Shown one piece after another: positions 8,304 to 16,598 of a stretch of 64,000 nucleotides of DNA (position 1 is the first letter of the stretch; each line of letters begins with the position of its first letter). Position numbers and translations under genes: made by a program. Origin of the DNA: Micromonospora okii (GTDB lineage: Bacteria > Actinomycetota > Actinomycetes > Mycobacteriales > Micromonosporaceae); NCBI RefSeq assembly GCF_020884795.1, contig NZ_BBZF01000013.1, positions 192,485 to 256,484 of the forward strand, given 5' to 3'. The notes beneath the pieces were generated by a model. The model worked only from the letters and a program-made list of their open reading frames with translations, did not search any database and was not told where the DNA came from.

Positions 8304-8322
8304 GCATTCATTATGCATGCAT
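8302..8322. promoter_or_regulatory. ATGCAT inverted repeats at the vapB start
   Basis: Two ATGCAT hexamers (8302-8307 and 8313-8318, the second extended to 8322) with a 5-bp spacer overlap the vapB start codon. Repeated palindromic hexamers at this place fit a VapBC autoregulatory operator. The overlap also raises the possibility of a leaderless or very short-leader transcript. Confidence 0.5.
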
Positions 8323-8354
8323 CGGTTGAGCCGGGAGCCCCGCCAGCGGGGCCG

Positions 8355-8660
8355 TCAGGGGCGGGGCGAGGTGCGGACCCAGCTCTGCCGCTGCCGGCGG
8401 TCCCGGTTGCCCCCGGTTGCGGCCAGGCAGCGCGGGCAGACGTGGCCGACCGCGTCAGCCTCGGTGAGCACGTCGGTCGAGGAGTAGTCGAACCGGACGT
8501 GCGGGAAGCGGCGCAGCCGGGCCCGGCTCAGCGGCACCCCGCACAGCGTCTGGTTCTGGCCGGGCAGCCAGGCGTGCACCTCGCCGCCGGGTTGGCGCAC
8601 CCCGTCGGGGCCGGTCTCCTCGCTCGACGCCGCCACGGCCGGGGCGCTGCTGCTCCTCAT
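8355..8660 (-). CDS. Small CxxC/Cys-containing hypothetical protein
   Basis: A 101-residue protein. The conserved core reads HAWLPGQNQTLCGVPLSRARL...VRFDYSSTDVL...AVGHVCPRCLAA: one Cys in TLCG and a CPRC pair about 40 residues later, consistent with a small metal-binding fold. The ATG at 8660 is preferred; an upstream in-frame ATG at 8705 adds only an Arg/Gly-rich stretch. Proteins of this type appear conserved in actinobacteria, but I cannot name a function. Confidence 0.6.
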   Translation of the reverse strand: MRSSSAPAVAASSEETGPDGVRQPGGEVHAWLPGQNQTLCGVPLSRARLRRFPHVRFDYSSTDVLTEADAVGHVCPRCLAATGGNRDRRQRQSWVRTSPRP

Positions 8661-8747
8661 GCCGTCATCGGTTCCCCGTCGGGGCCGATCTATCCCCGCC
8701 GACAATCTCCGTCACGTCGTAGCAGAAGGGCCACTGCGACCGACGGG

Positions 8748-10052
8748 TCACGTGCGGGCCGGAGTCGGCGTCTCCGCGCCCGTAGCGGCGATGCCCTCGT
8801 TCTCAGTGGCTGGACCCTCCCGGGCATCGGAGGGCCTGGTCGCCGTGATCGCCGTCGCGGAAAGCACGGCGAGGAGAGCGAGTGCCAACCAGGGCAGAGC
8901 TGGCAGGTGCCCGCGTTGACCGACATCGGCGAGATAGCCGATGACCGTGTTGCCGCCGGCAGCGACAAGCCCTCCTGCGGAGGCGTAGAGCCCGAGGTAC
9001 GTGCCGGTCAGGCCCGGACGGGCGAAGTCTGCGGCGCGGTCCAGTGCGAATGGTTGTGCGATGTTCAGGCCGATCGCTAGGAAGCCGGTAGCCAGGGCCA
9101 CTGGTATCGACGAGGCCAGGACGACCAGGATCGCGGTGTTTCGACCACCATTGGACAGCCAGGTCGCGCTGCACGCCCCGGCGATGAAGGACACGGCGGC
9201 GACCAACAAGCCGACGATGATCGCACGGTACGGGGTCATCCGACGTTTCAGCACCTGGGTGACTCGCACCTGGAGCAGCAGCGTCGTCATGGTCGAGATG
9301 AGGAAGACGGCACCGGTCGCGCCGGCCCACCCTGTGACCCGCGCCGCCTCCAACGGGAGTAGCAGGTAGAACTGGTTGTAGAGCGTCAACATCCCGGCAC
9401 AGGCGATCGTGAAGACCATGAAGCGGCGATCGGTGGCCACCTGGCGCCAGCTTGCCCAGACAGGTCCGGCCGGGGCTTTCTGGGGCCGGGACGGGAGCCA
9501 GAGCGCTTGCGCGATCGTGAGGAAGGCGAAGATGATCGCCGAGGTGAGGGCCATCGGCCCGAACCCGGCCAGGATGAGCACGCTACCGAGCAACGGGCCG
9601 GCCAGCGCGCCCACGGTGTTCGTAAGGCTGTAGAGGGTGAACGCGTCGACGCGCCGGTCGGCGGCCTCAAGGGCCAGGTAGGTACGGACCGCGGGAGAGA
9701 ACAGCGCGCCGGCCACGCCTGTCAGGATCGCGGCACTCATGAGCCCGAGGGCGCTGCTGGAGAAGGCGAAGATCGCAAAGGCCACGACCCGTAGCGCGCA
9801 TCCGGCGATGATGACCGGACGGCAGCCGAAGCGGTCCGCTGCGGCACCCCCCACGATGGTCAGACCCTGTTGGGCGAAGGTCCGGATCCCGAGCACGGCA
9901 CCCACGACCGCCGCAGCCATCTCAAGCTCGTTCGCCAGGTAGGTGGCGAGATAAGGCACCAGTAGGTAGAACCCGAGAGCCATGCCGCACTGATTGACCA
10001 GCAGCAGTTGCACCGGGCCTGACATGGACCGGAACAGCCTGATCGTACGCAT
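8748..10052 (-). CDS. MFS transporter
   Basis: A 434-residue major facilitator with 12 predicted spans, beginning MRTIRLFRSMSGPVQLLLVNQ. The MFS motif A variant GGAAADRFGCRPVI (loop 2-3) is present near residue 70, and the N- and C-halves are separated by a basic loop around WASWRQVATDRRF. The ATG at 10052 is chosen because it begins at the cytoplasmic basic segment before TM1; the frame is open 195 nt further, but that region holds a palindrome and is not MFS-like. Probably a drug or metabolite exporter; substrate unknown. Confidence 0.85.
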   Translation of the reverse strand: MRTIRLFRSMSGPVQLLLVNQCGMALGFYLLVPYLATYLANELEMAAAVVGAVLGIRTFAQQGLTIVGGAAADRFGCRPVIIAGCALRVVAFAIFAFSSSALGLMSAAILTGVAGALFSPAVRTYLALEAADRRVDAFTLYSLTNTVGALAGPLLGSVLILAGFGPMALTSAIIFAFLTIAQALWLPSRPQKAPAGPVWASWRQVATDRRFMVFTIACAGMLTLYNQFYLLLPLEAARVTGWAGATGAVFLISTMTTLLLQVRVTQVLKRRMTPYRAIIVGLLVAAVSFIAGACSATWLSNGGRNTAILVVLASSIPVALATGFLAIGLNIAQPFALDRAADFARPGLTGTYLGLYASAGGLVAAGGNTVIGYLADVGQRGHLPALPWLALALLAVLSATAITATRPSDAREGPATENEGIAATGAETPTPART

Positions 10053-10107
10053 CGCGCCCTCCCACCCCGCCGTCCCAGCAATCGATTTAACGCCTACAAA
10101 TCGCAGT

Positions 10108-10122
10108 TGCCAATACTTGGCA
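10108..10122. promoter_or_regulatory. Palindrome TGCCAA-TAC-TTGGCA upstream of MFS gene
   Basis: A perfect 6-bp inverted repeat with a 3-bp centre, 56 bp upstream of the MFS ATG. It sits in a locally AT-rich stretch suited to a promoter. It is probably an operator for a repressor of the exporter, but no regulator gene adjoins it. Confidence 0.5.
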
Positions 10123-10259
10123 TTAGCTGACCGAGGTGGGTCCGGCTCGGCGGCGGTGCACGGGCGGTCGCGTCCGGCACAATCCGTGGAGACGCCGGTC
10201 CTCCGTGTGAAGGCGCCCAAGTCCACGGTTCCCACCCGATCCCCCACGGGAGGTCCTTG

Positions 10260-11786
10260 ATGCTCACCTACTCCGCTCGGCGACGACTGGCCTTGCTCGG
10301 CGTCGCGGGCGCGCTCCTCGCCGCCTCCGCCACCCCCGCCGCAGCGGCTGGCCCGCTCCGGGTGCTCGCCGCCGACGTGCTGGTCGCCAAGGGCTCCAGC
10401 TCGTACCAGGAGGTCGGCGTCGCCCTAGGCGGCGACGAGCCCGAGGACGCGTCGCTCCGCCTCGACTTCGACCTGTCCGAGGTCGACTCGCTGATCACCC
10501 TGGAGCCGCCCTCCGACGGGTGGGACTGCGCCCGGACCGGCAAGAAGCTGCGCTGCGAGGCGTGGGAGGACCTGCCGTCCCCGACCTTCCCCTACTGGGT
10601 CGCGGTCCGGGCGGAGGCCGCCCCGGGCGACACGGGCGACCTGCCGATCACCGCCACGTACGCCGGCCGGAAGGCCAGCCGGACCATCACGGTCACCGTC
10701 GGCGAGGGGGTGGACCTGGAGTCCGAGCCCGAGGAGAGCGCCGAGGCCGAGCCCGGCAGCCGGGTGGGCCTACCCGGCGGCGTCCGCAACCGTGGTCAGA
10801 AGACCGTGCACGGCGCGGTGCTGGTGCTGCGGCCCCACCGGTTGAGCCCGTACGTCGGCAACTTCCGCAACTGCGCGTACCGGGACGGGCAGCCCGCCGT
10901 CTGCCGGTTCGACACCGAACTGGAGCCCGGCAGGAGCTACCGCCTCTCCGACCCGCTACCCGTCCGCCTCGACGACTCCGCCCGGACCGGTTCCCGGGTC
11001 ACCAGCCACCTCGACTGGCGGACGAAGGACGACTGGGCGCTGATCGAGAAGAACCCGGACTCGCCGGTGCCCCCGGGGAGGCCGGGGACCGGCGAGGAGC
11101 TGCGCCTGGTCGAGGTCGGCGCGCGGCGCGCGGCGGTGCCGCAGACCGACACGACGGCGAACAGCGTCACCGCGTTCCACCTCAAGGTCACCGGCCACAG
11201 CACCGCCGACCTGGCCGTGGCGGGCTCGACGGCAACCGGCGGGGTCGGCGACCGGGTCAGGGTGCGGGCCGGCGTGAAGAACCTGGGCCCGGCGTTCGTC
11301 GAGGCCGGGCCGGTGACACTGCCGGTCGTACGGATCGAGGTACCGGCCGGAACCACGGCGCTGACCGTGCCGAGAAAGTGCGCCCCGTACTCCGGGGGCG
11401 ACGTGTGGAACCCGTCGGACTTCTGGGGCGTGCCGGGCGAGAAGCAGTACGGCTGCCTGCTCACAAAGGACCTCGCCAAGGGCGACGCGTCCGAGTACGA
11501 GTTCACGCTCCGCATCGACAGGCTCGCCACCGAGACCTCGGGAGTCGTGCGGGCGCGCCTCGACGGCGACCCGAACCCGGGCAACGACAAGGCGGCGATC
11601 ACCGTCCGGCCCGCGCCGACGGACGGGGGCGGCCAGGGCGGTGACGGCGGCACCCTGCCGATCACCGGCACCTCCACCGGCCTGATCGCGGGTGTCGGCG
11701 GCCTGCTGCTCGTGGCCGGCGTCGGTGCTCTCCTGGCGGCCCAGCACCGCCGCAACGTGGTCGCCTCACCGCCATCTTCGACCTGA
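10260..11786 (+). CDS. Secreted cell-wall-anchored protein with LPITG sortase signal
   Basis: A 508-residue surface protein. Residues 1-31 are a signal peptide (RRRLALLGVAGALLAASATPAAAA). The body has repeated beta-sandwich-like segments (e.g. GGVGDRVRVRAGVKNLGPAF) resembling CARDB/DUF11-type adhesive modules. The C-terminus has the full sorting signal: a Gly/Asp-rich wall spacer, LPITG near residue 468, a hydrophobic span (GLIAGVGGLLLVAGVGALLAA) and a positive tail (QHRRN). Sortase should cleave between Thr and Gly. The ATG at 10260 has GGGAGG 6 nt upstream. No sortase gene is in the window. Confidence 0.85.
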   Translation: MLTYSARRRLALLGVAGALLAASATPAAAAGPLRVLAADVLVAKGSSSYQEVGVALGGDEPEDASLRLDFDLSEVDSLITLEPPSDGWDCARTGKKLRCEAWEDLPSPTFPYWVAVRAEAAPGDTGDLPITATYAGRKASRTITVTVGEGVDLESEPEESAEAEPGSRVGLPGGVRNRGQKTVHGAVLVLRPHRLSPYVGNFRNCAYRDGQPAVCRFDTELEPGRSYRLSDPLPVRLDDSARTGSRVTSHLDWRTKDDWALIEKNPDSPVPPGRPGTGEELRLVEVGARRAAVPQTDTTANSVTAFHLKVTGHSTADLAVAGSTATGGVGDRVRVRAGVKNLGPAFVEAGPVTLPVVRIEVPAGTTALTVPRKCAPYSGGDVWNPSDFWGVPGEKQYGCLLTKDLAKGDASEYEFTLRIDRLATETSGVVRARLDGDPNPGNDKAAITVRPAPTDGGGQGGDGGTLPITGTSTGLIAGVGGLLLVAGVGALLAAQHRRNVVASPPSST

Positions 11787-11880
11787 TCAAGCGGCAACAC
11801 GCTGCGTCTCGGTGCCACCCCAACCCGTGATATCGACTACATTGGCCTGGCTGGGCCTTACTTCAGAGAGGCGTGGGACC

Positions 11881-12522
11881 GTGGCATACCCCGAGGCGCT
11901 GACGGCGGCGCTGGGCGGCGTGACGGTTCACCAACTTCGCCGCTGGCGGTCGGGGCCGACACCGTTGCTAGCCCCCGAGACAAGCGCAACCAGGCCAATC
12001 CTCTACAGCTTCAGAGACCTCATCGCGATTCGCACCGTCGCCAAGCTCCGCACCGATTTCTCCCTACAGAAGATCCGTAGGGCACTGGCCAACCTGCAAG
12101 ACCTCACCGATGTCGAACACCTCGCCCACCATCGCCTGATCGGTGACGGACGCGACACCATCGTCTGGGCCACCGAGGGCGAGCAGGTGGACATCCTCCG
12201 GCGGCCTGGGCAGAGGCTGCTGGTGACGATGCAGGACGTACTCGGGGAGTTTGAGGGCTGGACCGGCGCGACCATCGTTCCGCTTCAACGGCCCAAGGCC
12301 GGCATCGAGATCGACCCCGACGTGTTGCAGGGCTTCCCGGTCATCGAGCACACCCGCATCCCCTACGACACGGTGTCAGGTCTCGTCGCAGATGGCCTGG
12401 GCGTGGCGGACATTCGCTACTTCTATCCATCGGTGAACGAAGCCGGGGTGACCGGCGCGGTGGAGTTCGACCGATACGTCAGGACGTACAACAGACGGGA
12501 CGCCCACAAGCGGACGGCATGA
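11881..12522 (+). CDS. MerR-like/DUF433 antitoxin-like protein
   Basis: A 213-residue protein with two modules. The N-terminal half resembles a MerR-type winged helix (LTAALGGVTVHQLRRWR...YSFRDLIAIRTVAKLR...LQKIRRALANL). The C-terminal ~60 residues are a DUF433 domain (DPDVLQGFPVIEHTRIPYDT...VADIRYFYPSV). DUF433 proteins act as antitoxins to DUF5615 PIN-like partners, and the next gene encodes one. The GTG at 11881 is the first plausible start; upstream sequence in frame runs back into the preceding gene. Start confidence is moderate as the ribosome site is weak. Confidence 0.75.
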   Translation: MAYPEALTAALGGVTVHQLRRWRSGPTPLLAPETSATRPILYSFRDLIAIRTVAKLRTDFSLQKIRRALANLQDLTDVEHLAHHRLIGDGRDTIVWATEGEQVDILRRPGQRLLVTMQDVLGEFEGWTGATIVPLQRPKAGIEIDPDVLQGFPVIEHTRIPYDTVSGLVADGLGVADIRYFYPSVNEAGVTGAVEFDRYVRTYNRRDAHKRTA

Positions 12523-12525
12523 AGA

Positions 12526-13035
12526 TTGAAGATTCTCCTCGACGAGCAGGTTCCAGAACCTGTGATCGTCCCGCTGGGTCACATGTTTCGGAACCGTCAT
12601 ACCGTGGATCACGTCCAGACGATCAACTGGAAGCGCAAGAAGGACATTCACCTGCTCCCCGACCTGGCCGCCCGGGGATACGAGGTGCTGGTCACCGCCG
12701 ACCTCAATCAGCTCTACCACGAGGACGAATGCAAGCTGATCCGTAAGCATGGTTTCCATCACGTACGGTTCCAGCAGCTCGGCTCGGGCGTCAACGCGAT
12801 GGCGAGCGCGATAGCCACCATCGTGGCGGGCCTGCCAGCGGTCATGCCCGAGCTCGAAAACGCCGCCAGCCAACGCCTGGTCCTGCTCAAGCCTGTGCGC
12901 AGCGACAAGAAGCAGTTTGAGATAGTCGACCCCCGGCTCAGCCCGCCCCCGTACTGGCCAGGCAGGGGGCGGGCGGGTAAGGGCCTGCCTACGCAGCGGC
13001 GAAACGCCCACGCCAGCAAGCTGCGCAAACCTTGA
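12526..13035 (+). CDS. DUF5615 PIN-like toxin candidate
   Basis: A 169-residue protein starting LKILLDEQVPEPVIVPL, which matches DUF5615 (PIN-like; first acidic cluster LLDEQVP). A second motif is VLVTADLNQLYHED, corresponding to the T-x-D segment of PIN folds. The only in-frame start is a TTG at 12526, 3 bp after the upstream stop; an in-frame TGA at 12520 rules out an earlier one. Beyond about residue 125 the sequence is basic and low-complexity (YWPGRGRAGKGLP...). Function as an RNase toxin is inferred from family and gene pairing. Confidence 0.7.
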   Translation: MKILLDEQVPEPVIVPLGHMFRNRHTVDHVQTINWKRKKDIHLLPDLAARGYEVLVTADLNQLYHEDECKLIRKHGFHHVRFQQLGSGVNAMASAIATIVAGLPAVMPELENAASQRLVLLKPVRSDKKQFEIVDPRLSPPPYWPGRGRAGKGLPTQRRNAHASKLRKP

Positions 13036-13050
13036 TCCTTCCGGAGGAGC

Positions 13051-13115
13051 ACACCGCGTTCCCTGGGCCGATCGTTGGTAGAGCCGGGGGCGCGGCCCCT
13101 CATCGTGTGCCGCGC
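13051..13115 (+). repeat. Imperfect direct repeat, copy A
   Basis: Contains a 26-bp core (13065-13090, GGGCCGATCGTTGGTAGAGC and 6 more bases) identical to 18113-18138, with about 70 bp of weaker similarity around it. It lies between two convergent genes. Confidence 0.75.
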
Positions 13116-13128
13116 TGAGCCCTGGCTG

Positions 13129-13920
13129 TCAGGGCATCTTGGAATCGCCGGGTGGTGACCAAGGGTCGACGGGCACCTCGTACACGAGCCGGTAACGGTC
13201 ACCGGGGAAGACGATGTCGGCGGTTTCCACTGCGGTCTGCCCGGCATAGTAGGTGCGCTCCACCGCGATCACCCACCTGCCGCCGCGCCGGTCGAGTTCG
13301 AGGGCGTCAGCCTCTTCGGGCATCGCGGGCCGCGTGGTGACCTCTTCCACGAACCGGTCGATGGCCACGCCGATGGAGTCCATGCGGGCGATGACGCCGA
13401 TGATCGGTCCTTGCTCCGGGTACTCGACCGGCGTGCCGCCGGTGAGGGCCAAAGGCTCGTACGAGTAGGCGAGTTGGATGGGGAACCCGTCGGCCAGGTA
13501 GCGGTACTTGGTGAACATGACCAGGTCGTCGGGCTGGATGCCGAGCCTTTCGGCGGTGTGAGGTGTTGCAGGGATCTTCTCGCTGTGGGATTCCCAGCTC
13601 GGCTGCCTACCTGCGGCTTCGCTGTCCCGAGCGAACGGTGACGTGCTGCCGATGCGCTTGCGCATGTCTCGGGAGTGAGCGCGACGCACGAGCTTCGTAC
13701 GGTTGCGGACGTAGTTGCCGGAGCCGCGTCGACCCTCAATGAGCCCTTCGCTTCGAAGCAGCGTGAGGGCGTGCTTGATGATCGTGGTGGAGAAGCCCCA
13801 GCACTGCTGGAGTTCCTTCTCGGTGGGCAGTTTGTCGCCGGGAGCCAGTTCGCCAGAGAGGATCCGCCGACGCAGGTCGTCAACGACGCGCTGGTAGTTG
13901 GGCGGTTCCTTGCCGGTCAC
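13129..13920 (-). CDS. GntR-family regulator, HutC subgroup with UTRA domain
   Basis: A 263-residue regulator. The winged helix spans residues ~8-75 (YQRVVDDLRRRILSGELAPG...KLPTEKELQQCW...ALTLLRSEGLIEGRRGSGNYV). The UTRA ligand domain covers ~95-250 (FTKYRYLADGFPIQLAYSY...RWVIAVERTYYA...DRYRLVYEVPV). The GTG at 13920 has GGAGGG 8 nt upstream and gives the normal family start. HutC regulators of this kind often control integrative plasmid transfer or sugar uptake in actinomycetes; no target is evident here. Confidence 0.88.
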   Translation of the reverse strand: MTGKEPPNYQRVVDDLRRRILSGELAPGDKLPTEKELQQCWGFSTTIIKHALTLLRSEGLIEGRRGSGNYVRNRTKLVRRAHSRDMRKRIGSTSPFARDSEAAGRQPSWESHSEKIPATPHTAERLGIQPDDLVMFTKYRYLADGFPIQLAYSYEPLALTGGTPVEYPEQGPIIGVIARMDSIGVAIDRFVEEVTTRPAMPEEADALELDRRGGRWVIAVERTYYAGQTAVETADIVFPGDRYRLVYEVPVDPWSPPGDSKMP

Positions 13921-13976
13921 GGATGGCCCTCCGGGTTGACGCACCTGCTTCCGACAAGACCGTTGGGGTAGATCAG

Positions 13977-14165
13977 TTACGCGCGGATTCCGTCGACTTG
14001 GAGGCTGGCGGTGAAGGTCGCCCACGCGGCCGGGTCGAAGCTCAGCATCCCGGCGGCCAGGGCCTTGGAGTCGCGCACGTCGACCTGGGCGCCCCGGTCC
14101 CGCACCTCGACGCACTGGCCGTTGCTGCCGGACCGGCTCGACTTCCGCCAGACGTTACGCTCCAT
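13977..14165 (-). CDS. DUF397-domain protein
   Basis: A 62-residue DUF397 protein: WRKSSRSGSNGQCVEV...VRDSK...LSFDPAAWATF, with all the usual landmarks (KSSRS, the Cys, VRDSK, the W-x-x-F ending). In Streptomyces such proteins are paired with XRE/DUF5753 regulators and influence differentiation. Its start overlaps the end of the upstream XRE gene by 11 bp, so they are translationally coupled. Confidence 0.92.
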   Translation of the reverse strand: MERNVWRKSSRSGSNGQCVEVRDRGAQVDVRDSKALAAGMLSFDPAAWATFTASLQVDGIRA

Positions 14166-15003
14166 GTCTGCTCAGCTCCTTGATGAACTTGACGGACTCG
14201 GCTGGCGAACGTGCCAACGTCTTCAGATTGTCGTACGCGTCGTTCAGCCGCACCAGGTCACGAGCGGATTCGAGGAACAGCTCGCCGGCCAGAGTCTCGA
14301 CGTAACCCAGCGGCGGATCGTCCTGCTCGAAGGCGAGCAGGACGAAGCCACTGCTGTCAGCCAAGTGAGCGCCGGCCTCGAAGCGCAGCACCTGGATGGT
14401 GACGTTGGGCAGCCGGCTCATCGTGACCAGGTGGTCGAGCTGCTCGCGCAGGACGTCCGGGCCGCCGACCTCCGTCCGCACAGCAGCCTCGGACAGGATG
14501 GCGTGCAGCCGCAGCGGCGCAGGCTCGCGGCGCAGCACCTCCTGCCGGGTCATCCGGGCGGCAACCCGCTGGTTGATGGTTTCCTTGTCGGACTCCCGGC
14601 CAATCATGTTGACCTCGCGGGCGTACTGCTCCGTCTGCAACAGCCCTGGCACCAGCATCGGCTCGAAGTTCTTCATCTCGGCGGCCTCTTCCTCGTAGGC
14701 GATGTAGGTGGCGTACCGGCCGCCGAGGCGCTGCCACCACCCTTCCTCGCGCAGGTCGCGCGCCTGTTCGAGCAACGACGTGGCGGGCTCTTCGTCGATC
14801 CTCATGCCGTACGCGACCAGCAGTTCCATGACGTCGCCCGCGCGGGGCTTGATCTCGCCGGACTCGATCCGGCTGATCCGTGACGACGAGCAGCGGACGA
14901 GCTTCGCCGCGTCCTCGCCGGTCAGGCCCTTGGCATCGCGGAGCTTGCGCAGCTCCCGGCCGAGCCGACGGGAGCGCGGTGTCGCTGGCGTGAATCGAGG
15001 CAT
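14155..15003 (-). CDS. XRE-family helix-turn-helix regulator with DUF5753
   Basis: A 282-residue protein. An HTH lies at residues ~15-70 (LGRELRKLRDAKGLTGEDAAKLVRCSSSRISRIESGEIKPRAGDV). The DUF5753 domain follows (LLQTEQYAREV...ARMTRQEVLRRE...LHAILSEAAVR...LPNVTIQVLRFEAGAH...FVLLAFE...YVETLAGELFLE). The ATG at 15003 is chosen over an in-frame one at 15021. This is a BldB/WhiJ-like arrangement with a DUF397 partner downstream, implicated in Streptomyces development and secondary metabolism. Confidence 0.9.
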   Translation of the reverse strand: MPRFTPATPRSRRLGRELRKLRDAKGLTGEDAAKLVRCSSSRISRIESGEIKPRAGDVMELLVAYGMRIDEEPATSLLEQARDLREEGWWQRLGGRYATYIAYEEEAAEMKNFEPMLVPGLLQTEQYAREVNMIGRESDKETINQRVAARMTRQEVLRREPAPLRLHAILSEAAVRTEVGGPDVLREQLDHLVTMSRLPNVTIQVLRFEAGAHLADSSGFVLLAFEQDDPPLGYVETLAGELFLESARDLVRLNDAYDNLKTLARSPAESVKFIKELSRHGA

Positions 15004-15129
15004 GTCGCGATTCTGCCCCACACCCGCTCGCGCGTCTGCCCCGAATCGTGTGCGCCGCTAATGTTGATCTAACACAACTACTTGTGTCGCATCACTTGAT
15101 GCGCAACTCTAGGAGCGCTGAGCGCATGG

Positions 15130-15381
15130 GTGACTGCGCAGCGTGTGGAGCTGCGAAGCCACCTCAACTGCACGGCCGGGCTCGGGGCGCGGCAACGCCC
15201 CGTTCTCCGGCCCCGCCAGAAGGTGAGGCTGCTCGTGCTTGTCGAGATCGTGCCGATCGTGTTCGGGGGCTTGGTCCCGGGGTTTCTGCTCGGGCTGCTC
15301 GCGTTCCGGGTCAAGTCGCGGTGGTGTCCGCGCTGCGGGGAGTCCACGTTGGCCATGCCGCCGACGGAGCGGGAGCGATGA
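15130..15381 (+). CDS. Small membrane protein with zinc-ribbon-like CPRC motif
   Basis: An 83-residue protein from a GTG. Residues ~35-60 form one transmembrane span (VEIVPIVFGGLVPGFLLGLLAF), followed by RVKSRWCPRCGESTL, a single CxxC half-knuckle. A metal site would need dimerisation or a partner. Its stop overlaps the ATG of the next XRE gene (ATGA), suggesting a functional pair. The gene starts 126 bp from the divergent XRE/DUF397 unit. Confidence 0.65.
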   Translation: MTAQRVELRSHLNCTAGLGARQRPVLRPRQKVRLLVLVEIVPIVFGGLVPGFLLGLLAFRVKSRWCPRCGESTLAMPPTERER

Positions 15382-16598
15382 GCCGCTTCGACCGGCGCAA
15401 CGGCAACGAGCCGCCGATCGGGCGGCGGGTGGCGGAGTTACGGACCAATAGGGGCATGAGCCAGCAGGTCTTCGCCGATCGGATCGGCAAGTCGAAGAGC
15501 TGGGTGGACAAGGTCGAGCGCGGCGTCCGTACCCTCGATCGGTTTTCGGTGATCGAGACGGTCGCCGCGACCCTCGGGGTCACCCCGACCGTCCTGCTCG
15601 GTGGCAAGGTCCGGCGGGGAGCGGTCGCCGGCCCCGACACCGGCAGCGCCGTGGAGCGGGTGCGCGAGGCGTTGGCGCGCTACGACGTACCCCGAATCGG
15701 CGGCGACGGCCCGCCGGCGTCGTCGCTGCGGCAGCGTGACGGCCAGATCGGGTACGCCTGGACGGCGTACCGCAACGGCCACCACGCCCAGGTGTTGCGG
15801 ATGCTGCCCGACCTGCTCGGCGACGCCCGCACCGCCGGCGACTCGACCCCCGACCTGCCGGTGCGGGTGTACCGGCTCGCCGCCCAGGTGCTGATCAAGC
15901 TCGGCGAGCCGGACCTGTCCTGGCTGGCGGCCGACCGGGCGATGAGCGCCGCCGCCGCCGACCCACGGCGGGCCGGGCTTGCGGCGGTCTCCCTCGCCCA
16001 GGCACTCCGGGCACTGCGGCGGGGCAGGCTGGCGATGGCCGCAGCCGCAGCCGCCCTGCACCGGCTCGACCTCGCGCCGTCCCGGGCCTTCCTGCCGGAG
16101 GAGCCCGCGCTGACGGGAACCCTGCTGACCGAGGCCGCCCTCGCCGCCGCCGCTTGCGGGGCCGTCGCCGCCAGCGCCGAGTTCACCGAGCGCGCGGCCC
16201 ACCTCGCCACCACCCACGACGGGCGGCACCACGACGACCACGACGGCATCGGGTTCGGCCCCACCACCGTGGAGCTGGCCCGCGCCCTGACCGCCATGCG
16301 CCTCGGCGACCACCATCGGGCCGTCGCCGCCCACCGGTGGGCCACCGGCGACGACGCCTGGCACCTGCTCCCCGCCGAGCACCGCGCCGCCCACCTCATC
16401 GACATCACCCGCGCCCACCTCGACCTCGGCGACCACCAGGCCGCAGGCCGCGCCCTGGTCACCGCCGACGGCATCGCCCCCGCCGAGGCCCGCCTCCGCC
16501 CCGCCGCCCACGCCGCGCTGACCGCCGTGCTCCGCGCCGGACCCACCGCCGCCGACGTGGCCCGCCTCGCCGCCACCATCGGCCTCACCCGGCAGTAG
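15378..16598 (+). CDS. XRE-family regulator with TPR-like sensor domain
   Basis: A 406-residue protein. The HTH is at residues ~12-70 (IGRRVAELRTNRGMSQQVFADRIGKSKSWVDKVERGVRTL). The rest is helical and Ala/Leu/His-rich, built of repeated helix pairs typical of TPR-type ligand or protein sensors in actinobacterial regulators. The ATG is set by the 4-nt overlap with the preceding small gene. The last 14 bp overlap the end of the convergent Nudix gene, and the two stop codons are interleaved. Confidence 0.85.
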   Translation: MSRFDRRNGNEPPIGRRVAELRTNRGMSQQVFADRIGKSKSWVDKVERGVRTLDRFSVIETVAATLGVTPTVLLGGKVRRGAVAGPDTGSAVERVREALARYDVPRIGGDGPPASSLRQRDGQIGYAWTAYRNGHHAQVLRMLPDLLGDARTAGDSTPDLPVRVYRLAAQVLIKLGEPDLSWLAADRAMSAAAADPRRAGLAAVSLAQALRALRRGRLAMAAAAAALHRLDLAPSRAFLPEEPALTGTLLTEAALAAAACGAVAASAEFTERAAHLATTHDGRHHDDHDGIGFGPTTVELARALTAMRLGDHHRAVAAHRWATGDDAWHLLPAEHRAAHLIDITRAHLDLGDHQAAGRALVTADGIAPAEARLRPAAHAALTAVLRAGPTAADVARLAATIGLTRQ

